From positions 1 to 5,790 of the forward strand of contig JAWKNW010000058.1 of NCBI GenBank assembly GCA_041391505.1: a stretch of DNA of 5,790 nt, given 5' to 3'. The DNA comes from Rhodothermales bacterium. GTDB lineage: Bacteria > Bacteroidota > Rhodothermia > Rhodothermales > JAHQVL01. Positions within the stretch are counted from its first letter, which is position 1, and each line of letters begins with the position of its first letter. Made by a program: the position numbers and the translations under genes. The notes below the pieces were generated by a model that ran no database searches, was not told the origin of the DNA, and was given only the letters and a program-made list of their open reading frames with translations. Positions 1 to 5,790 of the stretch are shown piece after piece.

Positions 1-651
1 GAAAGCCGGCGTGGCGAACAGGTTGGCCTTCTGCGTGATGATCAGGCCGTCGGGATTCGTGGGGGTCGGCACGCTGTCGTGGCCGGCCTCCCGCAGCCGG
101 TCCTGGAGCGCTTCCCGGGTCGTCTTCAGGGTGTTGGTCCGGATCACCAGCGGGGCCGCCTGATTCAGCGCCTTGCAAAGCGCCGCTGTTTCCTCCGGGC
201 CGTACTGCTGGTGCCAGATCGCCACCATCCAGTCGGGCATGGAGTGGGTGAGCGCGATGGCCTCGACCGGATCGTCCGGCGGCGGTTTTTCGAGCGCGCC
301 GGCGACGGCGCGTCGCAGCTGCGCCTCATCCTCCGGCTCGAGCGGGAGGCGGGCGCCCGGCTCGTGGAGGGCCAGATAGGCCAGCGCCCGATGCATGGTG
401 TCGAGGTCGGGAAACGCCCACTCCAGCCACCGCCGGTTGCGCAGCATGCCGTAGACGGTCTCCGCAACGAACCCCCGATCGCGCTTGCCGAGCTGCTTGC
501 GCTCCTTGAAAAACGTCTGCATGAGCCGATCCGCCGGATACGGCGAGGCCGTGATCCGGTCGTACAGGGCGACGACGGCGTAGAGGGCGAAGGGGCGGAC
601 GATGAGGCGCTGCGGAGCAGCGGCCGCATCCCGGTCAGGAGGCTGGGGCAT
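1..651 (-). CDS. rsmB: RsmB/NOP-family 16S rRNA (cytosine-C5) methyltransferase, N-terminal part
   Basis: The minus-strand frame from an ATG at 651 stays open for 217 codons to the window edge, so the gene is cut and its C-terminal methyltransferase domain is not visible. Residues about 22-125 look like the NusB-type RNA-binding domain of RsmB, with the pattern DRGFVAETVYGMLRNRRW at 58-75. Residues 136-190 carry the linker and start of the RsmB fold: SMPDWM, a YGPE segment, ALNQAAP and VIRTNTLKTTR, which match the family's 'lRvNtLK..re.L...G' signature. Family members transfer a methyl group from SAM to C5 of a cytosine in 16S rRNA, in the cytoplasm. The two catalytic cysteines would lie beyond the edge. 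An in-frame stop at 673-675 makes ATG 651 the first possible start. It overlaps the preceding gene by 17 nt, suggesting translational coupling; no good Shine-Dalgarno is seen. RsmB is favoured over RsmF because of the NusB-like domain, but the exact target base is inference. Confidence 0.85.
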   Translation of the reverse strand, partial: MPQPPDRDAAAAPQRLIVRPFALYAVVALYDRITASPYPADRLMQTFFKERKQLGKRDRGFVAETVYGMLRNRRWLEWAFPDLDTMHRALAYLALHEPGARLPLEPEDEAQLRRAVAGALEKPPPDDPVEAIALTHSMPDWMVAIWHQQYGPEETAALCKALNQAAPLVIRTNTLKTTREALQDRLREAGHDSVPTPTNPDGLIITQKANLFATPAF

Positions 652-955
652 CGGGGATCCAGAGGTGGGCTTTCATGTCGACACGGCCATCCGGCGTAAA
701 GGCGACGCCTTCGTTGCGGAGCCGCTCTTCCATCACGTCCGGCCCCTCGAAACGCAGGGCGGCCGAAAGTTTTCCGTCGCGCGCCACGACGCGATGACAG
801 GGCAGCGCCTTGCCGCCGGCGGCCTGCATGGCCCAGCCGACGGTCCGCGCCGCCCGGGGCGAACCCAGACAGGCAGCGATGTGGCCGTACGTCGTCACGC
901 GCCCTTCGGGAATCTCAGCGACAATGTCCCAGACACGTTCGAAAAAAGAAGACAT
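635..955 (-). CDS. MGMT-family (O6-alkylguanine-DNA alkyltransferase-like) protein
   Basis: This 106-residue protein is essentially only the C-terminal DNA-binding and active-site domain of the Ada/Ogt/MGMT family. Visible motifs are FFERVWDIVAEIPEGRVTTY (residues 4-23, the family opening), the winged-helix stretch GSPRAARTVGWAM (31-43) and PCHRVV (52-57), whose Cys53 is the alkyl-accepting position. Many short homologues (alkyltransferase-like proteins, ATL) replace this cysteine with Trp or Ala and only bind damaged DNA; here it is kept, so real one-shot alkyl transfer is possible. The usual GYaGG loop after the active site is replaced by a divergent SAALRFEG stretch. A longer start is available at 976, adding seven residues, but homologues normally begin at MSSFF, so ATG 955 is chosen; neither start has a clear Shine-Dalgarno. 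It sits 34 nt after pabC and overlaps rsmB by 17 nt, so it is probably co-transcribed. Family assignment is firm; enzyme versus damage sensor is open. Confidence 0.88.
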   Translation of the reverse strand: MSSFFERVWDIVAEIPEGRVTTYGHIAACLGSPRAARTVGWAMQAAGGKALPCHRVVARDGKLSAALRFEGPDVMEERLRNEGVAFTPDGRVDMKAHLWIPDAPAS

Positions 956-988
956 GGGGAGATGGCAAAAATGCAAAATGAACGTAGC

Positions 989-1009
989 GCTAATCGCTAA
1001 TCGCTAACC
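989..1009. repeat. Three tandem heptamers at the 3' end of pabC
   Basis: The plus strand reads GCTAATC, GCTAATC, GCTAACC in three adjacent 7-nt units. On the coding (minus) strand these units spell the last residues of PabC and its TAG stop. As 7 is not a multiple of 3, gain or loss of one unit would change the frame and the C-terminus of PabC. This is a short simple repeat, possibly from replication slippage; no function is implied. Confidence 0.7.
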
Positions 1010-1622
1010 GCACGCCCCATACCGCGTTGGTGACGTAGAGGGCATCGGCCCGGGCAAGATCGTTGGGGTAGAGGTCGCGTTCAACGATGCCGGGGTGTTT
1101 TTTGATCAGATAGCTGCGGTAGACACCCGGGAGGATGCCGGCGGAGCGGGGCGGGGTGAAGACCCGGCTGCCCAGTCGGACGAACAGATTCGTCCGGGAG
1201 CCTTCGCAAACCCGACCCTCCACATCCATCAGCAGCGCCTCCCCGCAGCCGGCGGCTTGCGCCTCGGCCCACGCGGCGTCGTAGATCGCCCGACGCGTCG
1301 TCTTATGGACAGAAAGGCCCGAAGCGGGGTCCAGATGGACTGACCGCGCCAGATGAAGCCGTACGGGGCCGGCGGGCGGGTCGGTCAGCGCCGAGGCCGT
1401 GCATGAAACCCGGCCGTCCCTGTCCAGCAGCAGGCGGAGCCGCATCGGGCTGTCCGGATCCTCCTGCGGGATGCAGGCCTCGATGGCGCGGCGAATCGCC
1501 GGCCGATCCATTCCAAATCCCAGCGCCTCCGCCGACGCACCCAGCCGGGCGAGATGGTACCCGAGCAGCCGGACGCTGCCGGTCCACCGCATGGTCTCGA
1601 TCAGTTGCAGTTCATCCGACAT
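990..1622 (-). CDS. pabC: 4-amino-4-deoxychorismate lyase (class IV PLP aminotransferase fold)
   Basis: This 210-residue protein has the fold-type IV PLP-enzyme pattern. Lys107 in HKTTRR is the expected Schiff-base lysine, Glu140 in CEGSRTNLFV (139-148) is the residue that contacts the PLP ring nitrogen, and SAGILPGVYR (160-169) and YVTNAVWG (196-203) are the usual cofactor-phosphate and C-terminal signatures. PabC splits aminodeoxychorismate into p-aminobenzoate and pyruvate in folate synthesis, in the cytoplasm. Class IV also includes branched-chain and D-amino-acid aminotransferases, but the short N-terminus (LIETMRW at residues 7-13) and the position 6 nt after pabB argue for the lyase. 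The ATG at 1622 follows the sequence GGGGGTGA with a 6-nt spacer, one of the few good ribosome-binding sites in the window, and that site includes the pabB stop, so the two genes should be translationally coupled. The protein appears complete and undamaged; its end lies in a heptamer repeat. Confidence 0.9.
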   Translation of the reverse strand: MSDELQLIETMRWTGSVRLLGYHLARLGASAEALGFGMDRPAIRRAIEACIPQEDPDSPMRLRLLLDRDGRVSCTASALTDPPAGPVRLHLARSVHLDPASGLSVHKTTRRAIYDAAWAEAQAAGCGEALLMDVEGRVCEGSRTNLFVRLGSRVFTPPRSAGILPGVYRSYLIKKHPGIVERDLYPNDLARADALYVTNAVWGVRLAISD

Positions 1623-1628
1623 CGGCGT

Positions 1629-1636
1629 TCACCCCC
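1629..1636 (-). promoter_or_regulatory. Ribosome-binding site of pabC, overlapping the pabB stop
   Basis: On the minus strand the octamer GGGGGTGA lies 6 nt before the pabC ATG and differs by one base from the strong Shine-Dalgarno GGAGGTGA. Its last three bases are the TGA stop of pabB. This supports the chosen pabC start and termination-reinitiation coupling of the two p-aminobenzoate genes. Confidence 0.7.
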
Positions 1637-2870
1637 GCACGGGCAGGGCCGGCGACGGGGCGATCTCTCCCAGAAAAGCCCCCTTGAGCAGGCACTCGTC
1701 GTATTCCGCGCCGGCGTCCGAATCCCACACGATGCCGCTCCCGACGCCCATGACGCCTTCCCCATCCCGCAGGGCGAGCGTGCGGATGGCGACGTTGAAC
1801 ACGGCGTCGCCTCCCGGCGCGACAAAACCGATGGTCCCGCAATACACACCGCGAGGGCCCGTTTCAAGGGCGGCGATCCGCTGCATGGCGCTCCGCTTGG
1901 GCGCGCCGGTGATCGACCCGCAGGGGAAGAGCGCCTCGAACAGCGCCGGCAGATCGACATTGGGCCGGAGGCGTCCGGTGACGGTGGAGGTCATTTGAAA
2001 CAGCGTCTCGTAGCGTTCGAGCGAAAAGAGCGCCGGCACCTCCACGGAGCCGACTTCGCAGACGCGCGACAGGTCGTTTCGCAGGAGATCGACGATCATC
2101 AGATTCTCCGCCCGATTCTTTTCGTCGGCCAGCAGCCACGCCCCGAGGCGCGCGTCGTCGGCCGCATCGGCGCCCCGGCGGACGGTCCCCTTCATCGGCC
2201 GCGCCGTGATCCGGTCGCCGTCGATGCGAAAAAACAGTTCGGGCGAAAAGCTCAGCATCGCTCCTCCGGGGCGCGGCACATAGGCGCCGTAGGCCACCCG
2301 CTGGCGGCTGCGGAGCGCCCGGTAGAGCGCGAACGGATCGCCGCGGTAGGGAAAGCGCAGCGACGTGGTGAAATTCACCTGGTAGACGTCGCCCTCGCGA
2401 ATGTGGTCCTTGATCCGGCCGATCGCTTCCGCATAGGCGTCGCGCGCGATGGCGAGCCGGCGGTCGCCGATCCAGACGGGCGTATCCGCTTCGGGGAGGT
2501 CGATCGCCGCCGGCGCGTCGTAGACGCCGAACCACAGGAGGGGCTCCGGGCCGGCGTGGGCCGGCGAGAGGCCGCAGCACGCCGCGCCGGCCTCATAGCT
2601 CACGAACCCGGCGATGTAGCGCCCGGCATCGACGGCGGCCTGGGCCCGGTGCAACGCCGGCATGACATCCGCCACGGATTCGGCGACGATGTGCCGAACC
2701 GGATTCGCGAACAGCAGACATCCTCCCGGCTCGCCATCGTCGCGTTTTGCCGTGTCGAGCAGCACCGTCCCCGGCTCGCGGAGCCGGGTGGCGATGGCAT
2801 CAGGGGCGGGAGGGGTCACGTGAATCGCGTGATTCGTATCGATTGGCTTTACAGATAGCCGCGATGCCAT
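1629..2870 (-). CDS. pabB: Aminodeoxychorismate synthase component I
   Basis: A complete 413-residue protein of the chorismate-utilising family (anthranilate synthase component I, PabB, isochorismate synthase). PabB aminates chorismate to 4-amino-4-deoxychorismate using ammonia from the glutaminase PabA, which is not in this window. Motifs from the ATG at 2870: YQVNFT (163-168), SPELFF (209-214), PMKGTVRRG (225-233), ENLMIVDLLRNDLSRV (255-270), PCGSITGAPK (316-325) and GSGIVWDSD (377-385). Lys227 in PMKGT is the key discriminator: PabB carries lysine here as the covalent nucleophile (PIKGT in E. coli), while anthranilate synthase has alanine. The following pabC confirms the p-aminobenzoate branch. 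A GTG at 2903 would add 11 residues, but it lies inside the repeat hairpin at 2881-2932, so ATG 2870 is preferred; no Shine-Dalgarno is obvious at either start. First gene of a probable pabB-pabC-alkyltransferase-rsmB transcript. Confidence 0.95.
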   Translation of the reverse strand: MASRLSVKPIDTNHAIHVTPPAPDAIATRLREPGTVLLDTAKRDDGEPGGCLLFANPVRHIVAESVADVMPALHRAQAAVDAGRYIAGFVSYEAGAACCGLSPAHAGPEPLLWFGVYDAPAAIDLPEADTPVWIGDRRLAIARDAYAEAIGRIKDHIREGDVYQVNFTTSLRFPYRGDPFALYRALRSRQRVAYGAYVPRPGGAMLSFSPELFFRIDGDRITARPMKGTVRRGADAADDARLGAWLLADEKNRAENLMIVDLLRNDLSRVCEVGSVEVPALFSLERYETLFQMTSTVTGRLRPNVDLPALFEALFPCGSITGAPKRSAMQRIAALETGPRGVYCGTIGFVAPGGDAVFNVAIRTLALRDGEGVMGVGSGIVWDSDAGAEYDECLLKGAFLGEIAPSPALPVRG

Positions 2871-2880
2871 CGCGGAGAAC

Positions 2881-2972
2881 CGAGGGACCTCCCGGCCTTG
2901 CACGGCGTGCGGCTATGCCGGGAGGTCCCTCGTCAAGCGCTCGCTGCGCGCTCGCGCTGCTCGGGATGACAT
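2881..2972 (-). repeat. Intergenic hairpin repeat, copy A
   Basis: Read on the minus strand, the element starts with ATGTCATCCCGAGCAGC (2972 to 2956), followed by a 23-nt GC-rich variable spacer, then CGAGGGACCTCCCGGC (2932 to 2917). The last block pairs perfectly with 2881-2896, giving a 16-bp stem with a 20-nt loop. Within the loop 2900-2903 (GCAC) and 2907-2910 (GTGC) form a small apical stem. Copy B at 5698 shares the same two blocks at the same spacing in the opposite orientation. The element fills the gap between the SPFH gene and pabB and ends 10 bp before the pabB ATG. It may act as a transcript hairpin (terminator, processing or stability signal) or be a non-autonomous mobile repeat; no T-tract follows the stem, so a classical intrinsic terminator is not supported. 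Confidence 0.8.
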
Positions 2973-3001
2973 TGCATTCTACAAGGAGCAATGGGCTCCG
3001 C

Positions 3002-3863
3002 CTACTGATTCCCCAGGATGACCGGCAGGCCGCTCTCGCCGCCTCCGACGATGATCGTCTTCGTGTTGGACGAGTTCGCCAGCTGCTGCGTGGCCTCGAT
3101 GCCCTTGAAGCGGAGGAAGTTCGGCGACAGGCTTTCGGTGATGATCCGCTGATATTCGGCCTGGCCTTCCGCTTCGATCTTCTTGCGCTGCGCCTCGAGG
3201 CTGTCCTTCTGGAGGGTGAAGAAGTAGCGTTCCACTTCCTGTTCCTCGGTCAGCTTGCGCTCGATGGCGCGCTGGATTTGCTCGGGCAGGAGCACGTTGC
3301 GGATCAGTACGGCGTCGATTTGCACGTACTGCCCCTGGATCGCCAGACCGCGGACCTGTTCGATGATCTGTCCGGTAGTTCCCGCCGGCGCGAGGAGTAC
3401 AGCTTTCGGGCGTAAACTGGCCGGACGATCTCACGGACAGCTGCTGGTGCGCTTCGGCTACGAGCTTTGCGGTAGTGGTCGATGTCAATCCTGGTGGAGC
3501 TGCGGCAGCCGGGCGGCCTTCGGGGCGCCAGCGGATCGACGCATCCATCCCGATCTGGCAGGCCGGACGACAGCGCCGTGATTTCTTCCAGCCGTTCCTG
3601 GACGCTGGTGCCGCGTACTGGATGATATCGACTCCACGGGGCGTGCAACACGAGGCCTTCGCCCACGGTGCTGTTCACATCGGTACCGCTGATCCGGCCA
3701 GCGGACGCCGGCAGCCAGAGCGTCGATCGTCGCAGGCATCGCCAGCGACGAGCACGAGGATCAGAAACACGGTAGCGCCGATCATCGTGCGCCCGGCAGC
3801 TTGCGTCAGGTTGGGTAATTGCAGCCATATGTCTGAAGTGCATTTCGGTGAAAAAGTCGCCAT
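3002..3863 (-). pseudogene. SPFH/prohibitin-family membrane protein gene, 5' half frameshifted
   Basis: The 3' part, from about 3380 to the TAG at 3002-3004, is clean. It encodes the C-terminal half of an SPFH (stomatin/prohibitin/HflC-like) protein: QIIEQVRGLAIQGQY, VQIDAVLIRNVLLP, AIERKLTEEQEVERYFF, the coiled-coil-like QKDSLEAQRKKIEAEGQAEY, FLRFKGIEATQQLA and GGGESGLPVILGNQ. Upstream, correct family segments occur in changing frames: a membrane anchor MIGATVFLILVLVAG after an ATG at 3863, then GEGLVLHAPWSRY and QERLEEITALSS, DASIRWRP, KAARLPQLHQD, DIDHYRK, KLVAEA and AVREIVRPVYARKLYSSRR. That is about seven frame switches between roughly 3740 and 3380. The unbroken protein would be about 285 residues, normal for the family. 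Such proteins form membrane-attached oligomers, often linked to protease control or membrane organisation. The breaks may be sequencing error rather than true decay. The start at 3863 is tentative. It is divergent from murB. Confidence 0.8.
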
Positions 3864-4014
3864 TCGCCCGCCTCTAGCAGCATGCGTTTTCGGAACAAAT
3901 AGCCCGGGCTTCATGAACCAACCGCCCTCGTTCGACTGCGAGGCGACAGCCGCTACCCCCATGGAGTCTCCGTGAGGCGACATTGTCGGGTACCCAGCGA
4001 AGTAAGCTGATCTG
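3864..4014. other. Divergent intergenic region between the SPFH gene and murB
   Basis: This 151-bp stretch separates two divergent genes and should hold both promoters. I see no convincing sigma-70 pair. On the minus strand there is TTGG (3921 to 3918) and TATTTG (3901 to 3896), only loosely like the Bacteroidota-type -33/-7 elements. Between them, and overlapping the second by one base, is a perfect 10-bp palindrome AGCCCGGGCT at 3901-3910 that could be an operator. The region lies inside the error-rich zone, so individual bases should not be trusted, and both gene boundaries are themselves uncertain. Confidence 0.4.
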
Positions 4015-4935
4015 ATGCCATCTAATCATCGCCGGGATCTCACCGACGTGTTCGGACCGCGTTCGGCAAACGCGGGTCGCGCTGGCCCCTTACACCACAT
4101 TTCTGCATCGGCGGCCTGTCGACTACATTTCCTGCCGTCCGCCGACGCCTGCGGGAGGCCGCTAAACGCCGCACCGTGAGGCCGGCGTGCCGTTTTTCCT
4201 GCTCGGCAAGCCAACGTCCTGGTGAGCGACGAGGGATTCCAAATGTGATCCACAACCAGTCTTGATCCATCGCGGTTGACCCTGAACGCCGCACATGGCC
4301 TTCAGCAGCGCCATCGTGTACCCCACCGATCGACTATGCGGTCTCGCACGGGCCGTCGGGGCTCGAGCACTACGTCGGCATCCCCTCCACGGCTGTCGGC
4401 GGGCCCAGGGCAGAATCTCCATTTCCTCTCCGCCGCCCGAGCGGGCGCGGACGATAAGTCGAGGAGGTGCTGCACGAGGCCGATAATCCCACCAGGAGGC
4501 GCGCGGCGCGCGGTGGACGTCGCCTATTTTCAGTATGGATACGACTACTCGATCCTGCACGACCGGGAGGACATCGTGCTCAGCGCCACCTTCCAGCTGG
4601 AGGCCGGCGACCCGGAGTGGATGAAATCGGTGATGGAGGCCAACCTCGCGTGGCGGCGCGACCGGCACCCGCCGCTCGACACCGAGCCCAGCGCCGGCTC
4701 CATCTTCAAAAAAATTGACGGGATCGGGGCGGGCCGGCTGATCGACGAATGCGGGCTCAAGGGGACCCGTATCGGCGGCATCGAAATCACACACCGCCAC
4801 GCCAACATCATGATCAACCGCGGCGAGGGCAAGGCGGCGGAGGTCCGCCGGCTCATCGAGTACGTCCAGGAAACGGTGGAACAGCGCACGGGCTACCGCC
4901 TCGAAACGGAAATCAACTTTGTAGGGTCGTTTTAG
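4015..4935 (+). pseudogene. murB: UDP-N-acetylenolpyruvoylglucosamine reductase gene, 5' half frameshifted
   Basis: MurB reduces UDP-GlcNAc-enolpyruvate to UDP-MurNAc with FAD and NADPH, in the cytoplasm, for peptidoglycan synthesis. From about 4510 to the TAG at 4933-4935 the frame is clean and shows VDVAYFQYGYDYSILH, SAGSIFKK with the expected catalytic serine at 4699-4701, AGRLIDECGLKG, IGGIEITHRHANIMIN and a C-terminal LETEINF region carrying the expected conserved glutamate. Before that, family segments appear in rotating frames: LTDVFG, VALAPYTT, FCIGG, VDY, LPSADA, LREAAKRRTV, VPFFLLGK, ANVLVSDEGF, VIHNQS, GPSGLEHYVGIPST, QNLHFLS and EEVLHEAD. These include the FAD-binding part, in correct order and at near-normal spacing, with at least ten frame switches and some substitutions. 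Total length (about 306 codons) is normal, so nothing large is missing. A functional murB is essential in walled bacteria, so sequencing error is more likely than decay unless another copy exists. The start at 4015 is tentative. Confidence 0.85.
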
Positions 4936-5607
4936 ATGGACTGGCTAGCCGGCATGTGGGCCATACTCGTAAAGGATCTCCGGCTGGAGTTTCGCAGCCG
5001 CTACGCGATCAACATGCTGCTCATGTTCGTGATGGCGTCGCTGGTGATGGTCGTGTATTCCATCGGACAGGAGGAGATCTCGCCCCGGGTACAGTCCGCC
5101 CTGATCTGGGTGGTGATCATGTTTTCGGCGAGTGTGGGGCTGGGGCGCTCCTTCATCGGCGAAGAGGAGCGCGGGACGGTGCTGCTGCTGCAACTCAATA
5201 CGCGGCCCGACATGGTGTACGCCGGCAAGCTGCTGTTCAACATCCTGCTGATCCTGCTGGTAAACAGCCTCGCCTTCGTCGCCTACATCTTCCTGCTGGG
5301 CATCGAGGTCGAGCGCCCGATGCTGCTGGTTACGGCCATCGGACTCGGCGCGATCAGCCTCGCCAGCTCGACGACGCTGCTGGCCGCCCTCATTGCCCGG
5401 TCGTCGAACCAGGGCGCGCTGCTGCCCGTGCTGCTTTTCCCGCTGCTCGTCCCGCTCCTGCTCTCCGTGGTGCATGCCACGCAGAGCGCGCTCGCCGGCG
5501 GCGTGGGCCTCGTGGCCGCGCAGGACGACATCAAGGTGATGATCGGCTTCGCCGGCGTGACGATCACGATGTCCGTCCTGCTGTTCGACTATGTATGGAA
5601 TGATTAA
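4936..5607 (+). CDS. ccmB: Heme exporter permease CcmB (cytochrome c maturation)
   Basis: A complete 223-residue polytopic membrane protein that matches CcmB along its length. It begins with the amphipathic family opening ILVKDLRLEFRSRYAINMLL (10-29). About six hydrophobic segments follow, near residues 25-44, 54-72, 99-122, 129-153, 161-180 and 200-219. The cytoplasmic loop between segments two and three contains FIGEEERGTVLLLQL (73-87), a hallmark of the family. CcmB is the permease partner of the ATPase CcmA, together with CcmC, in the ABC complex that supplies heme to CcmE in system I cytochrome c biogenesis. Neither ccmA nor ccmC is in the window. The ATG directly follows the murB stop with no gap; an AGGG at 4923-4926 inside murB, 9 nt upstream, may serve as a weak ribosome-binding site, so translation is probably coupled to murB. 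The gene is undamaged, unlike the 5' half of its upstream neighbour. No clear terminator follows. Confidence 0.93.
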   Translation: MDWLAGMWAILVKDLRLEFRSRYAINMLLMFVMASLVMVVYSIGQEEISPRVQSALIWVVIMFSASVGLGRSFIGEEERGTVLLLQLNTRPDMVYAGKLLFNILLILLVNSLAFVAYIFLLGIEVERPMLLVTAIGLGAISLASSTTLLAALIARSSNQGALLPVLLFPLLVPLLLSVVHATQSALAGGVGLVAAQDDIKVMIGFAGVTITMSVLLFDYVWND

Positions 5608-5697
5608 AAAGGCGTATAATTTGCAGCGCGATTAAGCAACAAAGCGTCTTGAGGCGTACTCTTTGGCAGGCATGATTAGCGCATCAATATGCAATGG

Positions 5698-5790
5698 ATG
5701 TCATCCCGAGCAGCCCGCGCGTTCGCGTGGGCGTCGTCGAGGGACCTCCCGACGACAGGCAGGGTGCCTGTCTGCACCTTGCGCACATGC
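5698..5790 (+). repeat. Intergenic hairpin repeat, copy B, cut by the window edge
   Basis: It starts with ATGTCATCCCGAGCAGC (5698-5714), identical over 17 nt to copy A. A 23-nt spacer of different sequence follows, then CGAGGGACCTCCCG (5738-5751), identical over 14 nt to copy A. Bases 5713-5720 and 5725-5732 pair with one G-T wobble. After the second block, GACAGGCA (5754-5761) and TGCCTGTC (5765-5772) form a perfect 8-bp stem with a 3-nt loop, in the same place as the apical stem of copy A but with different bases. The closing arm (expected CGGGAGGTCCCTCG) would lie beyond the window. The element begins 90 bp after ccmB; that gap has no gene. Confidence 0.75.

Noticed and set aside
165..629. 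Minus-strand open frame of 154 codons
   Set aside because: Ser/Arg/Pro-rich shadow in a different frame from rsmB; the rsmB frame shows clear conserved motifs and runs to the window edge.
1554..2858. Plus-strand open frame of 434 codons, longer than pabB
   Set aside because: It is antisense to pabB and pabC, has low-complexity Arg/Gly/Pro-rich composition typical of a GC-rich shadow frame, and shows no family motifs, whereas the minus strand carries complete PabB and PabC signatures.
2985..2999. Small inverted repeat GGAGC/GCTCC just after the SPFH stop, as a terminator
   Set aside because: Only a 5-bp stem with no run of T after it; too weak to call an intrinsic terminator.
2747..3415. Plus-strand open frame of 222 codons across the repeat and the SPFH 3' end
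   Set aside because: It crosses the intergenic repeat and is antisense to the clean SPFH C-terminal coding sequence; Leu-rich shadow composition with no recognisable domain.
3475..3975. Novel small genes in the 3300-4000 region on either strand
   Set aside because: The open frames there are fragments or antisense shadows of the frameshifted SPFH gene; minus-strand pieces assemble into one ordered family protein, so no new genes are needed.
4749..5603. Plus-strand open frame of 284 codons over the murB end and ccmB
   Set aside because: Out-of-frame shadow rich in Arg, Gly and His; the ccmB frame has coherent membrane segments and family motifs.
5592..5620. TATAAT at 5615-5620 after ccmB as a promoter
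   Set aside because: No acceptable -35 element lies at the right distance (the bases there read TGTATG), and no gene start follows in the window.

Overview
The window is GC-rich bacterial chromosomal DNA. Protein character (a separate PabB and PabC, a single-anchor SPFH/prohibitin protein ending in a GLPVILGN-type tail, MurB and CcmB), plus mostly weak Shine-Dalgarno sites, fits a Rhodothermota/Bacteroidota-type organism. That assignment is inference from how the proteins look, with no search behind it. I recognise no phage, transposase, CRISPR, tRNA or rRNA.

Layout: positions 1-2870 hold a compact minus-strand gene row read right to left: pabB (aminodeoxychorismate synthase component I), pabC (aminodeoxychorismate lyase), a small O6-alkylguanine-DNA alkyltransferase-family protein, and the 5' part of an rsmB-type rRNA m5C methyltransferase that runs off the left edge. 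Spacings are 6 nt, 34 nt and a 17-nt overlap, so one transcript is likely. PabB and PabC act in sequence to make p-aminobenzoate for folate; the two downstream genes are housekeeping nucleic-acid enzymes. Upstream of pabB lies a 92-bp hairpin-forming repeat (2881-2972), and beyond it a minus-strand SPFH/prohibitin-family gene (3002-3863).

On the plus strand, divergent from the SPFH gene, lies murB (4015-4935, peptidoglycan precursor synthesis). Its stop codon directly abuts the start of ccmB (4936-5607, heme-exporter permease for cytochrome c maturation). A second copy of the repeat, in opposite orientation, begins at 5698 and is cut by the right edge.

The most striking feature is the zone from about 3380 to 4510. 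The 5' halves of both the SPFH gene and murB are recognisable only as short stretches of correct protein scattered over all three reading frames, roughly seven switches in one gene and ten or more in the other. Their 3' halves and every other gene in the window are clean. As murB is normally essential, a local sequencing or assembly error is the likeliest cause, but real decay with a second murB elsewhere is not excluded. I found no convincing novel multi-gene system; the repeat family and the damaged divergent locus are the points worth a second look.
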